A stretch of DNA of 64,000 nucleotides. It comes from Polytrichum commune (lineage: Eukaryota; Streptophyta; Polytrichopsida; Polytrichales; Polytrichaceae). Below, one piece after another: positions 47,143 to 59,872 of this stretch. Position 1 is the stretch's first letter. Each line of letters opens with the position of its first letter. Where the stretch lies: assembly GCA_950295325.1 (NCBI GenBank), contig OX485807.1, positions 43,306,440 through 43,370,439 of the forward strand, given 5' to 3'. The notes below the pieces were generated by a model. That model did not search any database. It was not told the DNA's origin and was given only the letters and a program-made list of their open reading frames with translations. Position numbers and translations under genes: made by a program.

Positions 47143-50100
47143 ATGGATGGGTATACTGGAAGAGGGTATTCGTCTGGAGAAGACATGGCCACTTGGCCAT
47201 CTGCATCTGAGGAAGAGCTAGACATTGTCGGGGAGGCTACTATGGATGAGAGTTCAGATGAAGAGCATTTCGATATACCTTCGCGTTCCGTACCGGACTG
47301 TCCCATTCCAGAGTGTGCCGTGCTTTCAAGAGCTTCATGGGTGAATTTGGATGTGTTACTTCTTAATGACAATGGGGTTGTTGTGGCGGAGGGTATCTGT
47401 CGTAACACCCATCCACAAGATTGCATTGATCAAAATCCGCTTGGCACCGAGGACGTTGGGATTGTCATATTGGAGTCACTCGTTCCTTCTGAGGTGGATC
47501 CCACTCATAGGTTCTCCCTCCGCAGGTGGCCATTGAGGAATGTCACGACTGATGGAGTTAGCTTGCGTGAACATGAGCAACGACACATGCAACTCGAAAA
47601 GGAAATGCAATCAAACATGCGGCCACGCAAGGGTCAAAGAAAGTACGATACTGTGGCACGTCCTTCTCCATCTGCAACTGATTGTAAACGTCAAAGGCTG
47701 CTTGGGGAGGAGTCCATAAGAGAAGTTGCCACAAAGGATTGTTGTGTGCATTGTTGTTGCCAATTGTTTCCAAGGGATAAATTGAAGGCCATCCGTGAAG
47801 AAATGTGGCTTGGAGATTTTCGTCTAAGATCCACAAAAAAACTTGATGTCCATAGGGCAATACATGTGAATGGGACGGGTCGCAAGGTAATCACCATTGA
47901 AAGCATAGACGTGTGTTGTAAGGCATGGTACACCATTTACGGTGTGTCGAAGGCGGACTTCTATAGACAAGCTGCTTATGCCAAGGAAGGCCGCCGGTCC
48001 CGTCACCATGGGAACGTGGGTTTAAAGAAACCTAGGGAAGCAACAAGGCAAACAACGGCAACTCTAGCAACCATCATTGTCCCCCTTGCTGATGCAATGC
48101 CGCACAAAACACGCACACTCACAACCGGTGAAAAGGTTGTGGAGAAAGTTCTTCCCACAGGCACAAAATGGAAAGACATATTGTTGGACGTTAATGCAGT
48201 TGGCGAGAAGATTGGGTTGGAGCCAATTTCATTGTCAAAATTAAGTGCAATCAAGAAACAAAACTTTAGCGAATACATTACAAAAAGACGAGGGGACAAA
48301 TTTGCCAGGTGCTCTAATTGCGAGAAGTTGAAGCGCCTCCGGGATGCACACACGATGGGTACCGAGTCATATGCAGCGCATCAATTGAACTATTTCAAGC
48401 ACGTAAACATGCAAGAGGCACACCGTAATGATTGCTACACAAATAGAGCTTTGTCCATCTCCAGGCCCTTGGAGGTTCTTACGGTCATCCATGACAAAAT
48501 GGACCATGCCAAAACAACCTCCCCATGTTTTGCAAATCGAATCAAGGCCACGGATGGGTTTTTTAAGTTGCCTGTATCGGTTACAGGTGAACTTCGAAAC
48601 AATGTCATGACATACCCTAAATGTTGTGGTTTTTTATTCCGTGATGTACTGGAGAACATGGATTCCTTCATAATGGTTTATTCATACATAGATGCTAATC
48701 ACGTTGGGTTGGCATTGCAGGAATGATTGCACATGGACACGGTGATGTCAAGTTTGCTCATTATGCTCTTGATTTGTATCCAGCGGATTCAAACCACACG
48801 ATAGGATCATTTGCAAGGCTTTTACGTGATTTAGAGAAACCACCAGCCTATTCTTCAGGATTGTTATTTGAGAACACGGGTTCAACACCTTTATATGAAG
48901 CGGTGTTGGATGGAAAAGATGTATGCTTGCATTCGTTGCCCGAGCCACCCAATGAACCCGTGATTGCCAAGAAGTTGCCTCCAACTTTGCGTGTCCAATT
49001 GGACAATTGTGCCAAGGACAATAAAAGCAGATATGTATTTGCATATTGGTCGTTGTTGGTTGCGAAAGGCATTTTCAAGGAGGTTTTTGTGTCCTTCCTA
49101 TTGGTAGGCCACACGCACGATGATATTGATGCATCTTTTGGGCGGTGGAGCATGAAGTTGCGGGAGGAGGATTTTCCTACAATCCCATTATTGATGAAGT
49201 CGTACATGGATTTGGAGAACGTTCCCGTCATCCCCCATATGATTGAGGAGGTGCCAAACTTCAAGGCATTTATAGAACCTTATATTCGAAGTGGAGCTCA
49301 CCGATTGATCGGGCATACGAAGGCACAACAATTCCGGTTCTACATGCGTGACGATGGTGTCCCGGCCATGCAATACAAGTTGTTGTGCACGACACAAGAC
49401 TGGAGCCCGCCGGAGGGTCTTCTTGTGTGGCGCGTGGATGCGGATGGGAAGACCATGTTACCGGATGGGGAGCCTAGCCCTTGTAAGCCAATAGCCATGA
49501 AGAATTTGGAGGATATTTTGAAAGGTATATCAGGCTTCATACAATATTGGGAGAGTTTGAAGATAGTGGATGTTGGCGGATCATGTTGGCATCGTTATGG
49601 GAGTTGGATACATTATTGGACACGTGTTCGTGCCGCCTTGGTAGACCTCCACCAAGATAGCCCTCATACTTTGAGGCATGGATTTTGGCCACAAACACGA
49701 GTCGATGTACAAGCTTCAGAGGCTAGTCTTTTGGGAAATGGAGAGGTTCGAGAGGAGTTTGATGTGGACGACCATTACGTGGGGCCTGCTAGTAGTCGTC
49801 CACCACCATCTTTCCGCATTACAGTGGATTGTCATGAAGGATATATGCTCATTTTGCGTCCTGGAGACGAGACATATGTGAAGCCAGTGTGGGTGGCAAG
49901 AGCTTTGTCCAAACCCAATTTTGTAACTTCCAGCCCTCATTTTCGACAAATACAAGTGGAGTACTACCGACCGACGGCAAGGAATGAAGATGTGATTCGG
50001 CATTATACAGGCTGGGATACAAACCCTAACTTTCGGTGGAAGGTGGATTCTGAGCACGGTCCATCTTGGGTAGATACAGATTCCATATTCATAGCATGGA

Positions 50101-50207
50101 AACCACAGAAAAATCATAGTGGATCAGTGTCCATCCCTCAAAAGTACATAACTTTTGCAAAAGACAACCTTGCTCGGATCGCAGAAGAAGCAACCCACGT
50201 TGAATGA
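47143..50207 (+). CDS. Gene D: DUF7869-type transposase-like protein, 2 exons
   Basis: Exons 47143-48586 and 48721-50207 join in phase across a 134-bp GT...AG intron (976 aa). The ATG follows a GTGTAG acceptor-like site, so a 5' exon may exist. The N-terminal half has a Cys-rich motif (CCVHCCCQLFPRDKL, then DVCCKAWYTIYGVSK) as in long plant and animal proteins with DUF7869. LTVIHDKMDHAKT (about 447-459) is followed by LRVQLDNCAKDNK (about 571-583) and FLLVGHTHDDIDASFGRWS (about 607-625). The spaced Asp residues (451/454, 576, 615-618) suggest an RNase H-like, transposase-type core; this is inference. It is transcribed away from gene C, with family-2 palindromes between and upstream. Only the intron interrupts the frame, so it may be recently active. 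Its cellular role is unknown. Confidence 0.72.
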
Positions 50208-50753
50208 GAAGTTGGTAGGATTGTGTTAGCATGATTATAGTGTAAACAATAATTCTACGAACATATATTACTCATATGTGTGCTCTTCAAAATTGGGGCA
50301 GAGTTTGGGTAGAACTTATGAATACTATATTGTTTTGGAGTTGGATGAATATCCATTTACTATATTTCAATACAAATGTGAAGTTCATTTTTTTATTAAG
50401 TTTGGGACTAAATTGTCCATTGAAAAAATATGCATTTATTACATGCACTTTGTATGTTGCAATGTCTATATTCTATGGAGCATGCTAATAATAGAAATCA
50501 TTATATATATATTTTTGGGTGAAACTTGTTTGGAGTGCTCTACCCAATGTGTTTTTGTTGATGAAATTGGTGTTGAGTGCTCTACCATATGTGCTTATGT
50601 CCGCACATCATAGGTGTGGGATATTAGAACATTTTATATATTTGAGATTGTTGACAATATAGTTTCAGGCATCTTCATGTTGTTTGATCCATATATTAAT
50701 TTGAGACTAGAGAAAGTCTCAATTTAACGAATATAGTGTTCAAAGCGTTGGTT
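50208..50753. other. 3' flank of gene D
   Basis: A+T-rich with short frames. GTTTGGGTAGAACTT (50303) and GTTTGGAGTGCTCTACCCAA (50529) look like degenerate family-2 palindrome halves. No gene. Confidence 0.5.
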
Positions 50754-50966
50754 CACATGGGGTCCCAAGTCATAAGTCCCAAGTCACATGAGGTCAATCC
50801 GTGTAATTTTTCCTGTTGAGAGCATGGAAGTTGGAACTTACCACTTCACATGGGGTCCCAAGTCCTAAGTCCCAAGTCACATGAGGTCAATCCGTGTAAT
50901 TTTTCCTGTTGAGAGCATGGAAGTTGGAACTTACCACTTCACATGGGGTCCCAAGTCCTAAGTCCC
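50754..50966 (+). repeat. 93-bp tandem repeat
   Basis: Two full units and a partial third start at 50754, 50847 and 50940, each beginning CACATGGGGTCCCAAGTC. The first two are nearly identical. Confidence 0.95.
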
Positions 50967-51207
50967 AACTATAACATGAATGCTTATATGGCAGCACTTA
51001 TTGGAGGTGAGGCATGGAATTTATGTTGTGAGTTGGGTCAAGCAAAAAGCTAGACTCAACTCTCAACCCAAGTCCCACGAATAATTTTCCCACAAAATAA
51101 TGAAGACTCAACTCTCATGATATTTAACCATATCTAGTAATTACTTGAAGCTCACAAGTTGGGACTTGCCAACATAAGTGGGACTTGGGTTTGGGACACC
51201 ATGTAAA

Positions 51208-51220
51208 CACTACTAGAAAA
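51208..51220 (+). mobile_element. CACTA-type terminal sequence
   Basis: CACTACTAGAAAA matches the start of many plant CACTA elements, and TTCTGTTG-type short repeats follow. No partner end is visible downstream before gene B, so this may be a relic. Confidence 0.35.
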
Positions 51221-52374
51221 CTGCAACCAAATCAACAAAAATTCAACAGATTTCTGTTGTGTCGGGCAGTTGCGGTCAAAAGTTGGCTTCTTCCACATAT
51301 CCTTGTTATACGGTGTACAGTACCTACCTAATTTGTGTTGACTTTGATGCTAGTGTCATGAGGTATCTGATTGCATCAACGTAGTGACAGGGCATGGGGA
51401 AACTCAAGTATGTGAGCGTAGAGCGGAAAATTTAGATTTTGTTGGGTAATTTTAGGAGAAGCAGTGCCTATTTCCGTGGAATTAGAGATAGTTTGAATTC
51501 TATATTTGGAAAGGTACCCCCATTCCCGTGGACATAATAACCCAGAATTGTTTGAGAAACCAACGGATCCTATAGGCGTGGAAGATTGCATTTGTTATCA
51601 AACATCTTATAGTATATGTTTTCAAATGTATCATATTAAATTAAGGCTGACGTCACCAAATTGAAATCAAAATACCATACACAAAATATTTTATTGGTTA
51701 ACAAAATGTAGCCAACCTCAAGACTTACAAAAATGGGTAGTTAGTTAAAATAGCTATATACTCTAGTTTAGGGCCATCTACACCCTATCTGCCGGGCATG
51801 TCCAATATGGGTAAAATGATCCAAAGAACATGCCATAAAACTCCGTCGCACCATAACAGCCTTCCAATTCAGTCCTTAGCTTAGCCAAAGACCTCAAAGA
51901 CAAATCCCCCAAGTCCAACCTTAGAATCCTCTTGGAAATTTTTGAGGTGACGTGCCGGCTCTTTGAGAACAACATGAAGTTCAATTTAAAAAGTTTGACG
52001 AGGTTATGTTCGCGTGCCAAACAAAACTTCCAATTGCTATATAGCAATTGGGATTGGAAGACGGCCAATGTGATTAGTGTGCACAACCATAAAATAAACC
52101 ATCCACACTAATAGAAAGTATGGTCCCCCTATAACTAAGATCTCACACTAAGAGCCGAGAGCTAGATTGTTTTGTGACTAGAAGTTAAGAGATCCGAACG
52201 ATGAAGAAAAAATAAAGAATGCAATGCGGCCGGATTGACATTATGAATATGAAATAATGGAGAGAAAGAATGAAACTTGCGCCGGATATCAAAAATAAAA
52301 CCAACACACAACTTTTATTAAAGCCGGATAACAACAACAAACGGAGTTATAATCTCCAAAACCAAAATGATAAA
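51221..52374. other. Gene-free stretch between the CACTA-type end and gene B
   Basis: Only short open frames (51376-51591, 51778-52086) with no recognised domain. Confidence 0.5.
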
Positions 52375-55300
52375 CTAAGGGCTTGGAGAACATTCCCTAT
52401 CACTCTCCTCACCCTCATTTGCTTCTAACAAGAAAAGATTTCGTGTCCCACGCGAGAAATGACGAACGCGAGGAGGAGATGGGGACTCCGCCTTCGCAAA
52501 ACAATCCGCCATTGTACTAGCATACGGGGGAAGCTCAAACGGCTTTGGAGGACTTGAAAACATGTCTCGACGAATGACTGCGACCTCCGCTGGCTCTCTA
52601 AATACCCAAGCAAAAGGATTAGAAACATGATGACACTAGAAAATGAGAATTTGAAATCAAGGCAAACATGGCAAAATATAGAAAGCAAACTTACGCACAA
52701 AGGAATCCGAATGCCCTCTTGGTCATCTTTTGAGGAGGATCAAAGATAGATGTAGACGGTGCGGCAACTGAGCGAGATATACGCGCAGGCTGGGGATTGC
52801 GCATGGGGAGTAGGAGTGAATTGAAAATGACGGGGTCACTCTCAAGGGCCACAATATGCCGCTCAAGGGAGCGACATGCTGTAATCGAACCACCTAAAGC
52901 AACGAGAGGTAAAATGTTAGTATGAAAACTAGTCAAGGAAAAATAATAGAAAATTCAAAGTAAGGATGAAGTTGAAAAACAAGGCGTACCTACACCACAC
53001 TGCCAGTCCATAATAACATCATTCTTGTCGGTGAGAGTAGCGAGAAGGATGGAAAAAAAAATAGGATGCTTCTCATGGGCACCTCGCCAAGGTACCCCAT
53101 CACTGCGCATCGTCTGGCTGTTCTCATCGGTGAAGGTATTCAACCATCCATCTCGTTGGAGGTTGTAACCATACTCTTGTATGGCCTCCTCCCGCACTCT
53201 AAGAACGGAGTTAACACGAACAAGAACTTTGATGTTGAACTTCCGAGTCTGCAACAATGAAAATGAAATTGAATTGAAATGAAATGGAATTGAAATTGAA
53301 TTGAAATTGAAATGATAAGCAATACGGAAGGGGAAGAGAGGAAGACTTGCTTACCACTCCAGAGGGAACAACGGGAGATTGGAGGTCCAAATCATTCATT
53401 CCAAACCAATCTTCCGCGACGTAGAAGTCATAAGTGTGTGCCCAATCGAAAATACTCCTAGAAACACTGGCACTCACATAATGGGCAAGAACAAGGACAC
53501 CATGATCATAGAGGTTAGATTTCGCAAATGCAAAAATACACTCATAGTATGATTCATGGAGCTTGTTCCAAGCAGGAACATCGGTGGAGATGTTCGGTAC
53601 CGGCAAATTCTCGGGAATGTCGGCGAAGAGCAAATCGAGGCCCTTGTGAGTTGTAGTCGAGGTGTTCACACGGGAACGACCTGCCCCAACCTGCAATTGA
53701 AACTTGATGAGAAAACAAGAAGGAAAAAAATAAACAAAGCAAAGGAAAAAAAATTGAGAATTGACGAAGGCAAGTATACAAACCTTGGCAATGAACTCTT
53801 GGATGCGGGTATATGCGGGGAGGGGACCTCCGGCAACCTCGGAATCCAGCATTAGTTGAACCATGTCCACATTTTCGATGAGGGAAAGCGTGTTAGGGGC
53901 ATCCGAAGAGGTGGCACTGGTATCCAAGAGAGCGGCCTTCCTCTTGCGAGGCAAAGAGAGGAGAGAAGTGCCACTATGAGATGGAGTGGCAAGAGATTGT
54001 GGATGAAATGCAGATGGAGTAACAGAGGGGGCAAGAGAGGGAGCAACGGAGGGAACGATAGATGGACTGTGTGGGAGGGTGGGTGGCTCAACTGGGGTCT
54101 TAGAAGCAGACCGAGTGAGAACTTGGGAAGATGCTTGAGTGGCGGTCTTCTTTGCTCTGCCCTTTCTCCTTGGTGCCTTAGAAGGAGGAGGGGGAAGCTC
54201 AACGATGTCAGGCTCCTCCAAGGTAACAATGTTATCATCCGGAGCATTACCCACAAGGCTAGCAAACAAAACCTTCTCTTCCCCGGGGACAAATCCTGCA
54301 GCACAATCAAAGTACCATCCACCACCTTGCAAGTGCAATTCAGAGAACTTGTTTGTTTGCGCGGTCGTGTACACGCAGAGGCTAGAAAAAATATTCACCC
54401 AGTCCGAGAGGTAGTCCGGCAAGGAAGATGAGGCCAATGCATTCTTCACAACCAATTCTCTCATGATATACCTACATGACAAAACAAGAATGTAAGAAAA
54501 CCAAGAAAACGAGCAAGAAATGAAATTAAGGAGAGGTGCAAAGTGGAGGATAGATGTATTACCGATAGGCCACACGCTTGATAGCGAGAGCCCTCCTCGA
54601 ACTCCAAGAGATTATCACCTTTGGCAAAGGAGATGTCAGGCTTATCGCCGAGGTAAGGCTTGAAGGCCTTGTCCCAAAGGACAATCCGCCAATGATCAAC
54701 GTACTCACGAGGGCGCAAGATAGTTTCTGATGCGTCCCAATCAATGTCGACGGAGAGGCTCTCCTCTAAGGTCTCAATTTCAACCGCGACTTCCTTCTCC
54801 AACTGCAGAGAGAGAGATGATTAGATATGAGATAAATGGAATAGAGGAAAATGAAAATGAAGAAGGCCGAGGAATGGATTTACCTGAGCCCAGAAGGACG
54901 CCTTGTGTAGCCAGTCGTCCAAAGCCCTCTCCCTCATAGGCTTGTCGACGGGGAACTTGTTATCTAACATTTCATGAAGGGAGGTGTTCCACCAGTAACG
55001 CCACTTAGCTTTGAACGAAGCTTCGATCGGGCATATGACAATTTTTTGCAATTTTTCAATTGTCATGTCCGTCAAAGAGAACTCATTAAAATGGCGGTCA
55101 ATCTTTGCACAAAATAAAAATGATTTGAGTTCAAAAGAGTAATAGAGTTGAAGAGTGATTTGGATGAATTGCGTTCAAGAGTGATTTGAGTTCAAAAGAG
55201 TACCTCATGAAAGAAATCCTCTTCATTGTCAGGGTGTGCAACGGATATGTACTTTTCAAAAGAACGGGCCCGAATACTTTTGATTGTCCTCTCCTGGGCC

Positions 55301-56572
55301 TTGGTCATAACATTCCAAATTTTAGTGGCCGACCTCTCCGCAACGGGTGTGGTCTTACTGTAATGCCTCACTGCAAGGTCTGCTTGAGCCGAAATGTCTC
55401 TCTGCAAAAAATGATCTTGTAAGTTCATATAATCGGCATGGAAATTATCTATGTTGGAAGCTCTAAATGATTGAATGCACAAACCATACCTTGTAAAGAA
55501 ATTTAACGAACACATCCGCGGTCAAAGTGTACCAAGTTGGACGACTCTCCTTTATCTTCTCGCATGCTTTGTAGTCAGATGGCGATATGAGATCCTTGAA
55601 GGTGGACAACTCTAACCTTCCAAAAGTGCGGATTCGAAGGAGCTTGGCCGGAATGTTTGCCTTGACATAATCATGCTCGGTTGACCTGAGAGAAAATATG
55701 TGAGGAACGTGAGGTGAAAAGAATGGAAAAGAATTGAAACAAAAATGAAAAATGAATGAAAAAAATGAGTGAGCTTAACAATTAATGTCGCTCATGGCAT
55801 TGAGAAATACACCGGTGTATCCTCTAGGGTCAACAACAGTGCAATCCACCGAGATATGCCAACTCTTGTCATCGGCGTGGTGGTTATTGATGTGTCTCCA
55901 CCAAGCGGTGAGACGATGATTGCCTTCCCAGACGAAGAACATCTTCCCGGCGAAATGTGCAAGATCCGGATCCTCCTTGAGTTTGGCGTCAAATTCTGCA
56001 GAGGCCTCTTGCCAGAGAGGGCTCCAAGAGGCCATAATGCCAAGGGGAATGGGGAGGTCCACGGGAACGTCGTTGAAAGCAGACACGTAAAGAACCCGAT
56101 CACCCTCTCGGTATCCCATTACAAATTCACATTCCAAGCGCTGCACCTCAACCTCACTTATAGGACGGACGAGAGGGAGGGCTCTCAAGCGGCACAAAGG
56201 AATGGATAAGCGGGACTTACATGTTGGCTTAATCCGGAGGCGTTGGATAACACCAATGGAGTCCTCCTTTTGTGATTTCCGAAGCTCAAGCTCACACACC
56301 ACGGGATCCGTGTCGGCAACTGCTTGAACGGCATCTTCGCTCATTGCGAGAGCCTAACAAAAACACAAATAGTAAAACCATGCTTAGAAAGCTAGAACTC
56401 AAAAAACTTGCTTAACAAATTATTCAACAACTATCCAACTCACCTCTACTTGTAATGGGCCCTGCGAATTGAGACTCTCAACCTGCACAGCTTCAACTTC
56501 AACCGCGGGGGCCGCAAGAACAACATCCTCTCCAGATTGGAGTTGCGATTGCGCAACCTGTGAAGAGTCCAT
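52375..56572 (-). CDS. Gene B: ParB-like/N6-N4 methyltransferase-like fusion, 11 exons, possibly frameshifted
   Basis: Exons on the minus strand: 56572-56444, 56353-55780, 55685-55490, 55401-55204, 55102-54884, 54802-54563, 54471-53784, 53690-53355, 53248-52990, 52893-52695, 52597-52375. It is paralogous to gene A over its whole length: IPLCRLRALPLVRP, FFVWEGNHRLTAW (about 182-194), LLFADIPENLPVPN at the DPPY position, DVIMDWQCGVGGSITACR near motif I, HIVALESD, and a SSPPKPFELPPYAS tail. Exon order and most intron phases match gene A; one exon is exactly 219 bp in both. Two places do not fit. The exon 2/exon 3 junction is off by one base. Exon 6 carries one base too many near 54591-54596, unless a weak GC-GTGTGG donor is used. 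Either the gene is damaged, or splicing or the assembly differs. Introns are only about 80-110 bp, and family-3 palindromes lie upstream. Confidence 0.78.
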
Positions 56573-56744
56573 ATCCTAAGAACATGGAGAAAATGAGAAT
56601 TTCACAGAGAAAAGTCAATAACTTCGTAACTATAAAGAAACAAATCCTCACAAAAACAATACAAGGCCGAGAGCAAACTACAAATGGAAATGGCCGAATC
56701 CTAAGTCAAGTGGTAAACTCTAGCACTAACTTACCTACGAATGA

Positions 56745-58360
56745 GAGGCCTCGGATCCGAGGCCTCTTTTCCTACCTCCTCCTTATGCACTACCCAAAAG
56801 AAAAAGGCCGAGAGAAATCGTATGTGAACATAGCAGTTTGACTTTTAAAGCCCATACATTGTCTCCAAAATGAGGCCTCGGATCCGAGGCCTCTTCACAA
56901 ACCTCTTACTCATGTAGTACCCAAAACAAGAAGGCCGAGAGCAATCTTACACGAACATAACATTTAGATTTTTCTAGCATAAAATTCACACAAACATGAG
57001 GTCTCGGATCCGAGGCCTCTTCCCAAAACACATATTTATTCACTACCCAAAACAAGAAGGCCGAGAGCATTCGAAAATGAACATAAGTTTTTCATTTTTC
57101 AAGCACATACCTTGACACAAAAATGAGGCCTCGGATCCGAGGCCTCTTCACAAAATACCTACTTATGCACTACCCAAAACAATAGGGCCAAGCGCATTTA
57201 AAAATGAGCATAACATTTTAACTTTTCATGCACATACCTTGACACAAAAATGAGGCCTCGGATCCGAGGCCTCTTCCGAATGCCCCTCCTTATGAAATAC
57301 ATACTACAGAAAATGGCCGAGAGAATTAAAAAACGAACCTAACATTTTCATTTTTCAAGCACACAACCTGACTAAAAAATGAGGCCTCGGATCCGAGGCC
57401 TCTTCCAAATGCCCCTCCTTGATGATTTTAAAACCTAACCAATTTACTTGTTACATGGCTCACGGGTGTTCACCCGTGAGGTTCACATTTGATGATGTTC
57501 TAGGGGAGGTCACTCCATTGCCAAGTTGCATCACCAAAATGGGTCAAAATTTTCTCAAATGTTTTTGGAAGGTAGATATACATGATATCTATTACGGAGT
57601 AAAATATCATGACCAAATTTGATGATCATATTTTTCTAGAAAACATACCATTTCTACCTAGAATGACGCAAAATTCAACTAAAACAATTACTAGGAAAAA
57701 TGAAGATGACAAAAAATTTCAAAAAAATAACCAAAAGGTATAATCAATGGTTATGAATATAGAGAAAAAAAATCATAATTTTTAAAAATATTTGACATGG
57801 AGACATCTCCCCGTGATGATGCTAAATCCTACCCAAGTTACTTGTTACATGGCCCACGGGTGTTCACCCGTGGGGCACACATTTGATCATGTTAAAACCT
57901 AACTTTTCATGCACATACGTTGACACAAAAATGAGGCCTCGGATCCGAGGCCTCTTCTGAATGCCCCTCCTTATGAAATACATACTACAGAAAATGGCCG
58001 AGAGAATTCAAAAATGAACCTAACATTTTCATTTTTCAAGCACAAACCTTGACACAAAAAAAGGGCCTCGGATCCGAGGCCTCTTCCCAAAGCTCCTACT
58101 TATGCACTTAACAAAATACAATCCCCCCCCCCCGCAGCTTCAGACCTCCATATCTTCCACGTGTTGTGTCCGAATCTAACAATCAACCACTCTATCGTCA
58201 TCTACGTGAAATGTAGATGCCGATGGACACCTCACTTGCTCCATTTGGGCAAAATTCAAGGAAGTTATGCCTGTTTAAACATTCGCAGTCCCGGGAGCCA
58301 CTCCCTGGGGACTGCTGATCGAGGGCACTAAAAGGAGGCCTCGGATCCGAGGCCTCATTT
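56745..58360. repeat. Family-3 palindrome array, 120-130-bp units, upstream of gene B
   Basis: Perfect or one-mismatch GAGGCCTCGG-AT-CCGAGGCCTC copies at about 56745, 56873, 56999, 57125, 57255, 57380, 57933, 58066 and 58336. Typical units carry GGCCGAGAG, AACATTTTCATTTTTCAAGCAC and CTTATG. The first copy lies about 175 bp upstream of the gene B start codon. Confidence 0.95.
57460..57479. repeat. Palindrome TCACGGGTG-TT-CACCCGTGA, one of three copies
   Basis: A further palindrome with 9-bp arms and a 2-bp centre. Other copies are at 57854-57873 (CCACGGGTG-TT-CACCCGTGG) and about 60407-60426 (one pair changed). All three follow CTTGTTACATGGC, so the unit is longer than the palindrome. Confidence 0.85.
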
Positions 58361-58799
58361 TGAAACTAGTTTACATACTCAAAAACAAGCAAAGTGCCTC
58401 ATTCATACAAGCTATACGTTGAATCAAAAAACCTCAAGTGGCCTCGGATCCGAGGCCTTACACACAAACTAGTTTACATATTCAAAACAAACCAAAGTGC
58501 CTCATCCGTACACATGTTTTGGAACACATAAAAGAGGCCTCGGATCCGAGGCCTCATTCACAAACTAGTTTACATCCTCAAAACAAACCAAAGTGCCTCA
58601 TCCGTACACATGTTTTGGAACACATAAAAGAGGCCTCGGATCCGAGGCCTTATTCACAAACTAGTTTACATACTCAAAACAAACCAAAGTGCCTCATCTG
58701 TACACATGTTTTGGAACACATAAAAGAGGCCTTGGATCCGAGGCCTCATTCATAAACTACTTTACATACTCAAAACAAACCAAAGTGCCTCATCCGTAC
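58321..58799. repeat. Family-3 array, 96-bp units, part 1
   Basis: Regular units of about 96 bp: palindrome, then TTCACAAACTAGTTTACAT, ACCAAAGTGCCTCATCCGTA and CATGTTTTGGAACACATAAAA. The open frame here (58438-58755) is a repeat artefact. The array is broken after CCGTAC at 58799 by an LTR and resumes at 59873. Confidence 0.95.
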
Positions 58800-59872
58800 T
58801 GTCACCAAAAAACCTCCACCCTTCAATTTCGTCCTAGCCCGAATGGAGAAGTTTATAATGACATGTAGAGATTTGTCTCTTTGTAACACAATGTATGATT
58901 CCAATCTATCGTTGGAATATACATAACTTAGCCAAGTCTATACTATGTCTTCTTACACTCCTTAATCCCGAAGTTTGGAAGTTTGGAAGTTTGGAAGTTT
59001 GGACATAGTCTCGGTTTTTTGGCTTTCAAAAATTTATATGAAGTCCAAAAAATGAGTTCTTAGTATCCATGGATAGGTAATGAAGTCCTCTACATGAATA
59101 TGCAATAATATTTCTACTGCCACAAAGTATATGGTCGCAATTCTACGCTGTTCCCTTTGAACCTACACTTTTTCACTAGTTTTTGGAAGTTTGGACATAG
59201 TCTCGGTTTTTTGGCTCTCAAAAATTCATATGAAGTCCAACAAAACTAAATGCTCCAATAAGAGACTTTGCACATCCGCATAAGTATAAGGCTAATCAAG
59301 TATTCAAACAAAGCCATAAATTGAACTTTAAATCATTCACGCCCAACTATTACTAATAAGAGGTCAAGCCCTCTTCAAGGCCAACTAGCCTTGGCTCCTA
59401 ACCTTACATCCATGCACACACACGTGCTCCTATCTTGCTTCCCACGCACCCACACTTATAACACGTTGAGTGCCAAGGAGCACGAAGGAAAGAGAGGATG
59501 AGTGAGAGAAGAATGAGGGATTATATAGTGAGTTTGAGGGGGTGAGCACCCTCAAGGCTCACGATAAGCCCTCGAGATATCCTCCTACTTTGTAGGCTCT
59601 TATCCTATCTCCTAAGCCTTCCTCCTTCAAATGATCAACGAGGATCCTAATTCAAACATTTAACTAACCTTGGCTTTCTACCTACCACACTTTACCAAGG
59701 TTTGTCCTTCTCCTATTTAAATCCACTCCACAAAAGCCTAATGATTCAAACTAAGCTTTCTTCAAGCTTCACTCTTTTAATATTTTTGTGAATAATCATA
59801 AATCACCAAAACACCACTTGTAATGTTTTACAAGTGTTAACAACCAATGTGGGCATCAATTTTGGGCTCACA
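58800..59872. mobile_element. Solo LTR, 1073 bp, inserted in the family-3 array
   Basis: Starts TGTCACC and ends GCTCACA (TG...CA). It is flanked by the direct repeat CGTAC (58795-58799 and 59873-59877). Removing the segment and one CGTAC restores a normal 96-bp family-3 unit (CCGTAC + ACATGTTTTGG). No internal retroelement region remains, so this is a solo LTR left by recombination between the two ends of one element. A TATATAG motif at about 59522 could be its promoter TATA box. Its transcriptional direction is unknown. Confidence 0.88.
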
